Positions 46,281-54,526 of a DNA stretch of 64,000 nt are shown piece after piece (the first letter of the stretch is position 1; the number at the start of each line of letters is the position of its first letter). A program made the position numbers and the translations under genes. The notes under the pieces are model-generated. The model searched no databases and was not told the DNA's origin. It worked only from the letters and a program-made list of their open reading frames with translations. This DNA comes from Chitinophaga silvatica (GTDB taxonomy: Bacteria > Bacteroidota > Bacteroidia > Chitinophagales > Chitinophagaceae). The stretch is taken from positions 124,001-188,000 of the forward strand of contig NZ_QPMM01000010.1 of the NCBI RefSeq assembly GCF_003419895.1, read 5' to 3'.

Positions 46281-47117
46281 ATGCCAAAGCTCTTTCATAA
46301 GTGCTGGTCGGTTATTAAGAACATTTACCTGAATGCTGAGAAGATGGTGATAGGTAATGTTATACAACGAACAGACAATCTCTACGAACAGGCTAAGATC
46401 AAATTGCTTTTTGATTATGCCTTTTTCTATATAATTATATTATCATGCCTGCAGATAGTTAATATCATAGCTCAAAATCTGGTTAATCTCATCGTCATAC
46501 CTTTTATGATTAGTATGCTAATTGCCGGATTAATGCTGATTCATAAAGGAGTAGCTTCCAACAAAGTAGGGAGTTTTATTTCTCTCGCCACGCTGATTAC
46601 ACCCATGTTTTCCTCCCTTTTCAATGAGCAGGACCTGAGCCCGAAATATACCATGATCTGGGTAATGAGCATTTTACTTTGCTATATCACTGTAAATCTG
46701 CGCACTGCCCTTATCTGGAGCGGTATTTTATGCGCCTATCTTGGTGTGGTAGCTTATTTAAAAGTAAATCAGTTACAAATCTTTGTAAGCCCGGGCTATT
46801 CACCTGGCTTCCAATACCTGGCCAACCCAATTGTTGCCGGCATGTATTTATTGTTTCTGATCAGGGCTCTGGGGCAATACTACAGGAATGTAATCCGGAT
46901 GCAGCATTGGAATATGATGGAACAGCAAAAGCAGCAACTAACACTGGTAAATCAACACCTGACCAAACAATTTATCTTAGTAAAGGGATTCTCTAAATCG
47001 GGGCGCACTGCTTTCTCGAACGGAGAACTGGAATTACTGGATACCTGCTTTTCTGAGATTGAAAAACAGTGCAAAACGGCTATCGATTATCTGAATGATC
47101 CAAAAGTTCGTTTATAG
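46281..47117 (+). CDS. Multi-pass membrane protein with C-terminal helical tail, unknown
   Basis: A 278-residue protein from the ATG at 46281 (an earlier start at 46206 lies in the hsp20 terminator). About six hydrophobic helices occupy residues about 40-210, followed by a cytoplasmic helix (MQHWNMMEQQKQQLTLVNQHLTKQF) that looks like the linker of a sensor histidine kinase. There is no kinase or HisKA domain after it. I cannot assign a function. Confidence 0.75.
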   Translation: MPKLFHKCWSVIKNIYLNAEKMVIGNVIQRTDNLYEQAKIKLLFDYAFFYIIILSCLQIVNIIAQNLVNLIVIPFMISMLIAGLMLIHKGVASNKVGSFISLATLITPMFSSLFNEQDLSPKYTMIWVMSILLCYITVNLRTALIWSGILCAYLGVVAYLKVNQLQIFVSPGYSPGFQYLANPIVAGMYLLFLIRALGQYYRNVIRMQHWNMMEQQKQQLTLVNQHLTKQFILVKGFSKSGRTAFSNGELELLDTCFSEIEKQCKTAIDYLNDPKVRL

Positions 47118-47385
47118 CCCTACACATCTGTGTTATTTAAGTCCACAACGCATAATAACAATATTTATTATATAGATATTTAAATATTAACATTTGCAAT
47201 ATTTTAACATCATTTTGATAAAATATTGCGCCCTTTGGAGGTGAATTCAAGCCAAAATGGTTAAAAAAAATTACAACTTTTATGGGCGATGTACATCTTA
47301 ATCAGTGCAATATCTTTGCTGTATCAATATTCATCAATCCTATTTTCCTTATGCCGGTGAATATCATCTAACCTATGCCATGATG

Positions 47386-47411
47386 GGCTTTCAGTGATGA
47401 AAGCCTTTTTT
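47386..47411 (+). terminator. Terminator of unknown plus-strand transcript
   Basis: Perfect 8-bp GGCTTTCA/TGAAAGCC with loop GTGA and a run of T. The nearest plus-strand gene ends about 270 bases earlier. Confidence 0.8.
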
Positions 47412-47444
47412 AGTCTAACTGAAAGATAAAAAAATGAAAAAAAT

Positions 47445-47474
47445 AAGCCCCCCGAATACTCGGGGGGCTTTTTG
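47445..47474. terminator. Terminator downstream of arginine decarboxylase
   Basis: AAGCCCCCCG and CGGGGGGCTT perfect 10-bp arms, loop AATACT, T run on both sides (A run on the left). It serves the minus-strand speA transcript and the plus-strand neighbour. Confidence 0.92.
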
Positions 47475-47495
47475 TAGGATTACTAACCCATTTTT

Positions 47496-48896
47496 TTAAT
47501 AACCCAAAATCTTCAGCATACTTTGTGAAGTTTGCTCTTTGGCATATAACCAATCTTTTAACTGTCCGTTTTTATCGTAGCCCACTATTACGTGTTTTGG
47601 AGAAGGTATCAGACAGTGTTTGATACCACCATAGCCACTCAATTGATCCTGGTAAGCTCCAGTATGGAAGAATCCGATATATAATGGTTCTCCGGATGCT
47701 TGTTGCTTAGGCAGGAACACGGCATTAATATGTTCTTCCGAAGTATAAAAATCATATCCGTCACAGGTTAGTCCACCTAAATGAACCTCCTGGTATTCCT
47801 GATCCCACTTATTAATAGGTAACATCAGGAATTTTTCTCCGATACCCCAGGTATCAGGTAAGGTGGTAATGAAAGAACTATCGATCATGTACCATGACTC
47901 ACGATCGTTCTGCATTTTTTCACCAATTACACTGTAAATCACAGCGCCACTTTCTCCAACGGTGAAAGAACCGAACTCAGTGAATATGTTGGGAACCGGC
48001 ACTTTATTCTTCTTGCACATGCTCTTGATATTGGCTACGATCTCGTTTACAATATAATTGTAATCATATTCGAAGCCTAAAGAGTGTTTAATCGGAAAAC
48101 CACCACCGATATTGATACTATCGAGTTCCGGACAGATTTTCTTTAATTGGCAGTAAAGGTTCAGTACACGGTTGAACTGGCTCCAATAATAGATATCGTC
48201 CTTGATTCCTTTATTCATGAAGAAGTGAAGCATTTTCAGCTCAAACTTCTCATTTCCCTTGATCTTATCTACATAATATTCAAGAATATCACGAGGAGGA
48301 ATTCCTAAACGCGAGGTATAGAAATCAAAGCTAGGCTCTTCTTCTGCAGCTACACGGATACCCAGTTTTACCTTATCTTTCGTACGTACGTTACGTTTGT
48401 AATCTTCCAGCTCTTCTTTGTTATCCAACACCGGGAGTACATTACGGAAACCACTGTTGATCAGGCGGGAAATTGCTCTGGTATATGCTTTGGTTTTGAA
48501 ACCATTGCAAATAACATAAATATCCTTGTTGATTTTCTTGCGTTCGTAAAGCTTGTTAACAATATCTATATCATACGCAAAGGAAGTCTCGATATGGATA
48601 CCATGTTTTAATGCTTCCTCCATAATGAACGAGAAGTGAGAACTTTTGGTGCAGTAACAGTAATAATACTGCCCTTCATACCGGTTCTTCTTAATCGCCT
48701 CATGGAACATCTTCTTTGCCTTGTTGATCTGCATTCCAATCTTTGGCAGATAGGTCAACTTAAAAGGCGTACCATACTTGTCGATAAGAGCTTTAATATT
48801 TAACCCGTTAAATTCCAGGTAATTATCGTTTACTTCAAAGCCCTCCTGCGGAAACTCAAACGTCTGCTTGACAAGGTCTGTGTAGGTGTTGTTCAT
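47496..48896 (-). CDS. speA: Arginine decarboxylase (short fold-III type)
   Basis: A 466-residue PLP-dependent fold-III decarboxylase that would convert arginine to agmatine for polyamine synthesis. The PLP-lysine region reads YYYCYCTKSSHF; the glycine loop NIGGGFPI and the substrate motif GGLTCDGYDF are clear. It is shorter than the E. coli-type enzyme, as in Bacteroidota. Substrate is inferred from family resemblance; other basic amino-acid or diamine-carboxylate decarboxylases of the same fold are possible. It has a leader of about 195 bases. Confidence 0.85.
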   Translation of the reverse strand: MNNTYTDLVKQTFEFPQEGFEVNDNYLEFNGLNIKALIDKYGTPFKLTYLPKIGMQINKAKKMFHEAIKKNRYEGQYYYCYCTKSSHFSFIMEEALKHGIHIETSFAYDIDIVNKLYERKKINKDIYVICNGFKTKAYTRAISRLINSGFRNVLPVLDNKEELEDYKRNVRTKDKVKLGIRVAAEEEPSFDFYTSRLGIPPRDILEYYVDKIKGNEKFELKMLHFFMNKGIKDDIYYWSQFNRVLNLYCQLKKICPELDSINIGGGFPIKHSLGFEYDYNYIVNEIVANIKSMCKKNKVPVPNIFTEFGSFTVGESGAVIYSVIGEKMQNDRESWYMIDSSFITTLPDTWGIGEKFLMLPINKWDQEYQEVHLGGLTCDGYDFYTSEEHINAVFLPKQQASGEPLYIGFFHTGAYQDQLSGYGGIKHCLIPSPKHVIVGYDKNGQLKDWLYAKEQTSQSMLKILGY

Positions 48897-49092
48897 TTAA
48901 AACTACAAATGAATTTTAGGAATTAGTATTAGAAAACATCAGGATAACAATCCTTCTTTCCCTCACTGGGAAACTCCTGGTTTACACACCTACGTCAGTT
49001 CGAACCCCAGCAAAATAGGTTGCAAATCTAAATATTTTGTTGATTGCCACCTCAATTTTTTTCGGGCATAAAGTGTTAAAATACCATGAATA
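48897..49092 (-). promoter_or_regulatory. Structured 5' leader of speA
   Basis: The predicted transcript start (about 49092) leaves about 195 untranslated bases. They contain a 6-bp hairpin TTTCCC/GGGAAA (48957-48973), an AGGAT/ATCCT hairpin (48941-48954) and a possible outer pairing CAGGA/TCCTG (48940-48944 with 48975-48979). No known riboswitch was recognised. Confidence 0.5.
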
Positions 49093-49098
49093 AGAATG

Positions 49099-49129
49099 CA
49101 AATATACAATCAATTATAAATCAATCAAT
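49099..49129 (-). promoter_or_regulatory. Promoter for speA
   Basis: Minus strand: -33 ATTG (49126-49129, one mismatch), 19-base spacer, exact -7 TATATTTG (49099-49106). Confidence 0.6.
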
Positions 49130-49150
49130 TGAATAGTAATATTTAATATT

Positions 49151-49777
49151 TTAACTCAATATTTTCAGGCTTTGTTTTCCTTCGCAAAAAAGCAGATCTA
49201 AAATGCTCAAATTAGGAATAAACCCTATGCGTTCCTGAAACACCTGGGTATAAGTCGGCTCCCCTGTACTTGCCGGCAACGGTAAAATTGTATCCCGCGC
49301 ATCTGTTACCCCGGAAGCTGTCACCTCTTTTTGAAACTCATTTGTAAATGTAACCGGGATCGTTAATCCAATCTGACGGTTTACCCATTCCAAACAAGCT
49401 ATATTCCAATCCAGCAGAAAATCGAAAGGTTTTGAGTAAAGCGTTTCAAGGTCAGCTTCAAAATACTCAAACCACGGAGAGCGACGATAAGCAGACACCA
49501 GCGTTTTCCAGTGTAAACTCTGCCACCTCTCTTCATTGCTAATCCGAACATCCTTCATAACAGTGCGCTGATTCTTTCCTTTTGAAAGCGGAACACTCAA
49601 AGTAATCCTCCCGTTTGGCCCCGCAATGTAACAACGGTTCCTGTAACTCACCTTCTGGTAATGCTCATAGCGCTCCAGACATAAAACATCGTTTTGAACT
49701 AAAGTTTTATATACATCAATCGGTGCAAAATATTGGGATTCAATGAGTAATATTCTCTCACCAGCATTCTCTGTCAT
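49151..49777 (-). CDS. WbqC-family protein
   Basis: A 208-residue protein with the WbqC pattern: LLIESQYFAPIDVYKTL near the N terminus, YQKVSYRNRCYIAGPNG, LSVPL and SAYRRSPWFEYFEADL. The family is associated with surface polysaccharide loci in some bacteria but its reaction is not established. Here it stands alone before speA. Confidence 0.85.
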   Translation of the reverse strand: MTENAGERILLIESQYFAPIDVYKTLVQNDVLCLERYEHYQKVSYRNRCYIAGPNGRITLSVPLSKGKNQRTVMKDVRISNEERWQSLHWKTLVSAYRRSPWFEYFEADLETLYSKPFDFLLDWNIACLEWVNRQIGLTIPVTFTNEFQKEVTASGVTDARDTILPLPASTGEPTYTQVFQERIGFIPNLSILDLLFCEGKQSLKILS

Positions 49778-50169
49778 AATGTCAAAATTGTCGACTTTAC
49801 AGCCTTGGTTTTTATTTAAAAGGTAAATCTGATGGCAATGTACACTTCAATCAAACTATCTTAACTAATTAATTTACAATTAATAGAACTAATAATTAAA
49901 TACGAATAATATTAGTAATGAATGATTTTCAGCCATTTTAGCCAGTTTGCAAAAATACTAAAGATTTTAGTTGGAAAAATGTTGATTTTTATTGAACAAG
50001 CGAGAGAATTTAAAAATACGTAATTCTTATAACAAGATAATTATCAACCATATAATAATTACCTGATCTTTAATATGCTTCCGTTAAAACTTTCCCAATT
50101 CAATTTCGTTCCTTTGATAACTTATACCTTTGCCGTAGGTTTGAACATTAATATATTCCGGGTTATTAC
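49778..50169. other. Intergenic region between divergent wbqC-like and LEA-like genes
   Basis: About 390 AT-rich bases. An exact -7 TACCTTTG (50125-50132, plus) lies 37 bases before the next gene, with a weak -33 at a short spacing. No other structure is recognised. Confidence 0.5.
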
Positions 50170-50625
50170 ATGAAGATTTTCAAAATATTTATAGCAGTTA
50201 TTCTGGTAGCTATCATAGCAGCCTCATGCGAGAAAAATAAAGATATCCAGTTCGTGCGGGTTGCCGGTATCAGTATGGATGAGATCGGTATGTCCAAAAG
50301 CATCGTAAGCATGACCCTCGCCTACTATAATCCAAATAATTACCGACTTCAATTAAAGGACGCAAAATTCGACATATTTATCGATGATACTGAAGTAGGT
50401 CATTCTATGCAGGATACAACCATCGCTATTCCTGCCCGGGATACTTTTTACTTTCCGGTGAAACTGGAAATAAATATGGCCAACGTCATGAAAAATGCGA
50501 TGAGTCTGCTTGGCAATAGTGAAGTGACAATTAAGGCAATGGGAAATTGTAAAGTAGGTAAAGCAGGTATTTTTGTTCCGTTCCCAATTAAGTGCGAAAC
50601 CAAACAAAAGCTCAATTTCTTTTAA
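50170..50625 (+). CDS. LEA14-like lipoprotein
   Basis: A 151-residue lipoprotein with a signal and lipobox ending AASC (Cys20). The mature part (VRVAGISMDEIG; VSMTLAYYNPNNYRLQLKDAKFDIFIDDTEVG; FYFPVKLEIN) resembles the LEA14/WHy domain, a beta-sandwich known from desiccation-related proteins. Function in bacteria is not known. It stands alone, convergent with the neighbouring minus-strand gene. Confidence 0.8.
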   Translation: MKIFKIFIAVILVAIIAASCEKNKDIQFVRVAGISMDEIGMSKSIVSMTLAYYNPNNYRLQLKDAKFDIFIDDTEVGHSMQDTTIAIPARDTFYFPVKLEINMANVMKNAMSLLGNSEVTIKAMGNCKVGKAGIFVPFPIKCETKQKLNFF

Positions 50626-50645
50626 TTGCCAACTGGCAATGTAGT

Positions 50646-51206
50646 TTAATCAATTGTTGCTAATAAGTATACCAGCTCCAATAAATGCTGGCATTCCAGA
50701 ATATTCCGAACCGGAGATAACTCTAATTGCTTCCGCAACTTGTTAATATCTGATTGCAACTCTCCATTTAACAGCCCCTGCTGTTTGGCTGCCTGATAGG
50801 CTAAAGCAGTTTTCAAAGCTGTTGCTTTGATTCGTAAAGTATGCGGAACATGCCTTCCGGGATGAACATGCACATAACTTTCACCCTTAGCCTCCCGCAA
50901 GATCCACTCAGAACTATCACTTAATTTTATTGTAATAAATTCTTGGTGCGCAATCAGGTAATTATGAAAAGCCGAGTGCTCAAAAATGCCCGATTCTTCC
51001 AAAAATCCCTTGATTTCACTAATAATCTCCGGTAATGAAAGCAATCCGGTATACATATCCATCTGCGAGGCTCCTAGCTTTTTCAGGAGAATGAATACTT
51101 CAGGGAAAGGTGTCTGAGCAAGTACCTGATGTAATACTCCCAGGTGATGCTTAAGTGGGTTAAATAAAAAAGGAACGGGTAACTCTGCTTGTTTGATTAA
51201 AGTCAT
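50646..51206 (-). CDS. Unknown protein, start codon inside a terminator-like hairpin
   Basis: A 186-residue protein starting at ATG 51206; a TTG at 51221 is also in frame. The sequence is helical and soluble, with HVHPGRHVPHTLRIKATALKTALAYQAAK in the second half. I recognise no family. Its start codon lies in the loop of a strong hairpin that also ends the upstream HMA gene (see terminator at 51166-51219), so expression may depend on read-through. Confidence 0.7.
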   Translation of the reverse strand: MTLIKQAELPVPFLFNPLKHHLGVLHQVLAQTPFPEVFILLKKLGASQMDMYTGLLSLPEIISEIKGFLEESGIFEHSAFHNYLIAHQEFITIKLSDSSEWILREAKGESYVHVHPGRHVPHTLRIKATALKTALAYQAAKQQGLLNGELQSDINKLRKQLELSPVRNILECQHLLELVYLLATID

Positions 51207-51219
51207 AGTTACCCGTTCC
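51166..51219 (-). terminator. Terminator/attenuator between the HMA gene and the unknown gene
   Basis: Perfect 13-bp arms GGAACGGGTAACT and complement (51207-51219 and 51172-51184 on plus coordinates) with a 22-base loop, followed on the minus strand by six T and more T-rich bases. It starts 14 bases after the HMA stop. The loop holds the ATG of the next gene. Confidence 0.82.
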
Positions 51220-51233
51220 AATATTATTAAGGA

Positions 51234-51605
51234 TTAGTGTTTCTTATCCATTCCACCTCCATCTTCCGGCTTTTTGCAGCAGGTAGGAAGTTTAGCGTAA
51301 GATTCAGGATTAGCAGTTACATTGTCTGCATCATAACCTGCATTAGCGATACCGGTTTTGATGTTTTCGATATTTGTGCGATCAGTCCAATATTTAACAG
51401 TAGTGATATGCTTTTTTACATCCACTTTAACAGATTGCACTCCTTCTTCATGGCCAATATATCTTTCGATACGGTTCTTGCAAGACTCACACTGAACGGT
51501 AGGTGTGTTGATCTTAACCGTTTCAATAGATTTCTGCTTTTGTTGTGCCATAGCAGTGCTAACACTGGCAAATAAAACTAATAGGAATAATTTCAGGATA
51601 CGCAT
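51234..51605 (-). CDS. Secreted heavy-metal-associated (HMA) domain protein
   Basis: A 123-residue protein with a signal peptide (about 1-20, ending TAMA) and an HMA domain with the metal site CESC (Cys39, Cys42) followed by NRIERYIGHEEGVQSVKVD. The C-terminal tail has a CC pair and Lys/His. It probably binds copper or a similar thiophilic metal in the periplasm. No copper-export ATPase is nearby. Confidence 0.9.
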   Translation of the reverse strand: MRILKLFLLVLFASVSTAMAQQKQKSIETVKINTPTVQCESCKNRIERYIGHEEGVQSVKVDVKKHITTVKYWTDRTNIENIKTGIANAGYDADNVTANPESYAKLPTCCKKPEDGGGMDKKH

Positions 51606-51642
51606 AATTGTAAATATTAGAGTTCGAATATACCAAAAAAAG

Positions 51643-52278
51643 TTATTTCCCCCATTGGTCAGGAGCAGTTCTCCATGCTTGTAAAGTTGCTATTTCTGCT
51701 GCGGATACAATTCCTTTTTCTTCGGCCAACGCAATCAATGCATTATAGTTACTCAAAGAATAAAAAGGTACGCCTGCCGCTTCAAAAGCTTTTACCGCTA
51801 CATCAAAACCGTAGTTGAAGATAGAAACCATACCGATTACCTCTCCTCCTGCCGCTCTGATAGCCTGAACAGCTTCAAGGCTACTTTTACCGGTAGAAAT
51901 CAGGTCCTCTACTACCACTACTTGCTGGCCAGGTTGCAAAACCCCTTCTATCTGATTTCCCATTCCATGCTCCTTCGGTTTCGAACGTACATATATAAAT
52001 GGTAATTTCAACTGGTCTGCCACCAACGCACCATGCGGAATACCCGCAGTAGCTACACCCGCAATTACGGCTGCATCCGGGAAAGTGGTAAACACCAGAT
52101 TACATAATTCTGATTTAATGTAATCTCTGACATAAGGGTAGGATAATGTTTTACGATTATCGCAATAAATGGGCGATTTCCAACCAGAAGCCCAGGTAAA
52201 TGGATTTGCCGGGCTTAATTTCACCGCCTGTACCTGCAGTAATTTTTCTGCAACTTGTTTTTCGCTTATTGTTGTCAT
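51643..52278 (-). CDS. pyrE: Orotate phosphoribosyltransferase
   Basis: Forms orotidine monophosphate from orotate and PRPP in pyrimidine synthesis. The 211-residue length fits. The phosphoribosyl loop VVVEDLISTGKSS and the N-terminal NPFTWASGWKSPIYCDNR are characteristic. An exact -7 TACTTTTG lies at 52287-52294, 9 bases before the start, but no good -33 is seen. Confidence 0.97.
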   Translation of the reverse strand: MTTISEKQVAEKLLQVQAVKLSPANPFTWASGWKSPIYCDNRKTLSYPYVRDYIKSELCNLVFTTFPDAAVIAGVATAGIPHGALVADQLKLPFIYVRSKPKEHGMGNQIEGVLQPGQQVVVVEDLISTGKSSLEAVQAIRAAGGEVIGMVSIFNYGFDVAVKAFEAAGVPFYSLSNYNALIALAEEKGIVSAAEIATLQAWRTAPDQWGK

Positions 52279-52396
52279 ACAAGCGCCAAAAGTACTATCA
52301 TTTTTATAATAAATCGTCGTTTTCCCTCATCTGCCAGTCCATTCTTTTCGTATTTTATTTTATAATTCTTCATTCTATCATTCTTACATTTGCCCC

Positions 52397-53017
52397 ATGC
52401 AAGAAAACATTACCATTTATTTAAACGAGCGGCCCTTACTATTGTGTGCAGATTCATCACCTATTCCTGCACATCTTTCTAACGCCAAAATATATGAGAA
52501 TCCTGATTACCAGAAAATGGAATCTGTCTTACAAAAATTGGAAAATGGTAAAAAAGAAGCTGCTATTTTTGTAGCTCCTGATGTGAAACAGTTACTTAAA
52601 AAAGTTACACTTCATTTTACCCCAATTGTTGCGGCAGGTGGATTAATCACCAATCCGGCCGGCGAAATCCTGATGCTGTTCCGCCGTGGTAAATGGGATC
52701 TGCCTAAAGGAAAGCAAGATCCGGGGGAAGACCTGGAAACATGCGCCATCAGAGAAATAAAGGAAGAAACAGGTTTATACTCTATAACGTTAGAGCATAA
52801 ACTCACTGAAACTTTCCACTATTATCCTATGAAAAATAAAAAGGTATTAAAACATACCTACTGGTATAAAATGCTGTTCACCGGCACTGAATTAACTATC
52901 CCACAAATCGAAGAAGATATACAGGATATCGAATGGATTAAACCAGAAAATATTAATAAATACCTGAAATACTCTTATGCTAATATCAGAGAGGTATTCC
53001 GGGCTGCAGATATATAA
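52397..53017 (+). CDS. NUDIX hydrolase
   Basis: A 206-residue protein. The complete NUDIX box G-x5-E-x7-REI-x-EE-x-GL runs from GKQDPGED to EETGL (about 115-137), inside FRRGKWDLPKGKQDPGED. It hydrolyses a nucleoside-diphosphate-linked substrate that cannot be named here. An exact -7 TACATTTG at 52385-52392 sits so close to the ATG that the mRNA may be leaderless. Confidence 0.92.
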   Translation: MQENITIYLNERPLLLCADSSPIPAHLSNAKIYENPDYQKMESVLQKLENGKKEAAIFVAPDVKQLLKKVTLHFTPIVAAGGLITNPAGEILMLFRRGKWDLPKGKQDPGEDLETCAIREIKEETGLYSITLEHKLTETFHYYPMKNKKVLKHTYWYKMLFTGTELTIPQIEEDIQDIEWIKPENINKYLKYSYANIREVFRAADI

Positions 53018-53021
53018 AAAG

Positions 53022-53045
53022 AAAAAGGCACTTTAAGTGCCTTTT
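53022..53045. terminator. Bidirectional terminator between NUDIX and thioesterase genes
   Basis: AAAAAGGCACTT and AAGTGCCTTTTT, a perfect 12-bp arm pair with no loop beyond the fold, T runs on both strands. Confidence 0.9.
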
Positions 53046-53050
53046 TCTTT

Positions 53051-53482
53051 TTATTTTATTGAACGAACTGCAACCGTCAACCTACTCACACATATCAAAT
53101 TATGCTCATCGTCAGTAATCCGAATATCCCAAACATGGGTAGACCCTCCAATATGCAGTGGCTTAGCCAGGGCATGCACGTATCCGCTTTTTACGCCTCT
53201 GATATGGTTGGCATTGATCTCCATTCCAACACAAATCTGTTTTTCTGTATTAATAATTAACCAGGATCCAATGCTCCCCACTGTTTCGGCCAGTGCTGCA
53301 GATGCTCCTCCATGCAACAACCCATACGGCTGAATAGTACGATGATCTACCGGCATCATTGCCCGCAAGTAATCGGGGCCAATCTCAGTAAATTCCATTC
53401 CCAGCCAATCGCCCATTGTATTTTCTCCCTGCTCATTCAATTGTTCCAGGGATATATCCTTAGAATACCAGATCGTTTTCAT
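53051..53482 (-). CDS. Hotdog-fold thioesterase (PaaI/MenI type)
   Basis: A 143-residue acyl-CoA thioesterase-like protein. The hotdog signature PYGLLHGGASAALAETVGS carries the catalytic region, and VGMEINANHIRGVKSG the conserved helix-strand. Substrate not evident; the family includes 1,4-dihydroxy-2-naphthoyl-CoA hydrolases. It overlaps closely with coaD (4-base gap) and is probably transcribed with it. Confidence 0.88.
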   Translation of the reverse strand: MKTIWYSKDISLEQLNEQGENTMGDWLGMEFTEIGPDYLRAMMPVDHRTIQPYGLLHGGASAALAETVGSIGSWLIINTEKQICVGMEINANHIRGVKSGYVHALAKPLHIGGSTHVWDIRITDDEHNLICVSRLTVAVRSIK

Positions 53483-53486
53483 ACTA

Positions 53487-53963
53487 TTACTTTTTTAATT
53501 TCTTGATACCCTCCAAAACTGCTTCAGGCAGAAATGAAGATACATCTCCTCCATACCTGTAAATATCTCTGACCAAAGTTGAAGCAATACTGGAATATTT
53601 TGGAACCGGGGTCAGAAATATTGTTTCTATTTCAGGAGCTATTGTTCTGTTAGCATCTGCAATAGCTTTTTCATATTCGAAATCACTTACATAACGTATT
53701 CCCCTCAAAATAAACCTTGCATCAATCTTTTTGCAAAAATCAATGGTTAAACCCGTATAGGAAGTAACTTCTACCTTAGGTTCATTTTTATAAATCTCCT
53801 TAATCCATGCCATTCGATCTTCCAGATTAAACATCGGAGCCTTATTACTGTTCAATCCAATTCCAATTACAATTCTATCAAACAAATCAATTCCTCTGTC
53901 GATAATATCTGTATGTCCAAGCGTAATAGGATCAAATGTTCCCGGAAATAGACATGTTTTCAT
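53487..53963 (-). CDS. coaD: Phosphopantetheine adenylyltransferase
   Basis: Fourth step of coenzyme A synthesis. The 158-residue length is usual. The nucleotidyltransferase motif TLGH (residues 14-17) in FPGTFDPITLGHTDII and the C-terminal TPVPKYSSIASTLVRDIYRYGGDVSSFLP are diagnostic. It is part of a set of closely spaced minus-strand genes with DUF3822, rsmD and the thioesterase. Confidence 0.97.
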   Translation of the reverse strand: MKTCLFPGTFDPITLGHTDIIDRGIDLFDRIVIGIGLNSNKAPMFNLEDRMAWIKEIYKNEPKVEVTSYTGLTIDFCKKIDARFILRGIRYVSDFEYEKAIADANRTIAPEIETIFLTPVPKYSSIASTLVRDIYRYGGDVSSFLPEAVLEGIKKLKK

Positions 53964-53971
53964 GCTGTAGA

Positions 53972-54526
53972 TTATTTCTTAAGTGATGCTCTATTGATAA
54001 ATATAGAGAATACGGTTTCTCCGTAGTTTCGTTCTGAACGGTACCAACTATAATCTTTAAACTTATTTTGTTGTGTATGTTCAACAACCAGCCACCCTTC
54101 AGGGTTAAGCAAATCCTGTTCAAATACTTTAATAGGAAGCTGATCAAGTGTTTCCATCATATAAGGCGGGTCTGCAAAGATCAGGTCAAATTTCTCTGTA
54201 CACTGCTGCAGATATTTGAAAACGTCCATTTTCACGACTTTCAAATGTTCTATTCCCAATGATGTAGCTGTTTTACTGATAAAAGCCGCCATAGCGGGGT
54301 CTTTTTCCACTATTGTCAGATCTGTTGCTCCTCTGGAAGCCAGTTCATAAGTAATACTTCCGGTTCCTCCGAAGAGATCTAATGTTTTTAAGCTTGAAAT
54401 GTCCAGGTTGTTCTCTAAAATATTGAATAAACCACCCTTGGCAATATCTGTAGTAGGCCGTGTGTGCGGCATCTTTGCGGGCGGTTGTATTTTCCTTCCC
54501 CCACTGTTCCCTCCGATTATACGCAT
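53972..54526 (-). CDS. rsmD: 16S rRNA (guanine-N2)-methyltransferase RsmD family
   Basis: A 184-residue SAM-dependent methyltransferase. The N terminus RIIGGNSGGRKI, the SAM-binding LDLFGGTGSITYELASRGA and the catalytic DPPYMM are present. It methylates guanine in 16S rRNA in well-studied bacteria. It overlaps the DUF3822 gene by 10 bases and precedes coaD by 8. Confidence 0.95.
   Translation of the reverse strand: MRIIGGNSGGRKIQPPAKMPHTRPTTDIAKGGLFNILENNLDISSLKTLDLFGGTGSITYELASRGATDLTIVEKDPAMAAFISKTATSLGIEHLKVVKMDVFKYLQQCTEKFDLIFADPPYMMETLDQLPIKVFEQDLLNPEGWLVVEHTQQNKFKDYSWYRSERNYGETVFSIFINRASLKK

Larger units (their letters stand above)
47118..47495. other. Gap between unknown membrane protein and arginine decarboxylase; possible small RNA
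   Basis: About 380 AT-rich bases with no full gene. On the plus strand it ends in a strong terminator (47386-47411) not close to any plus-strand stop codon. A 14-codon frame with an upstream GGAGG is at 47257-47301. No clear promoter was found. Confidence 0.5.

Noticed and set aside
48980..49020. tRNA-like word TTCGAACCCC before speA
   Set aside because: Neither strand gives a paired T stem, acceptor stem or anticodon arm, so it is not a tRNA gene.
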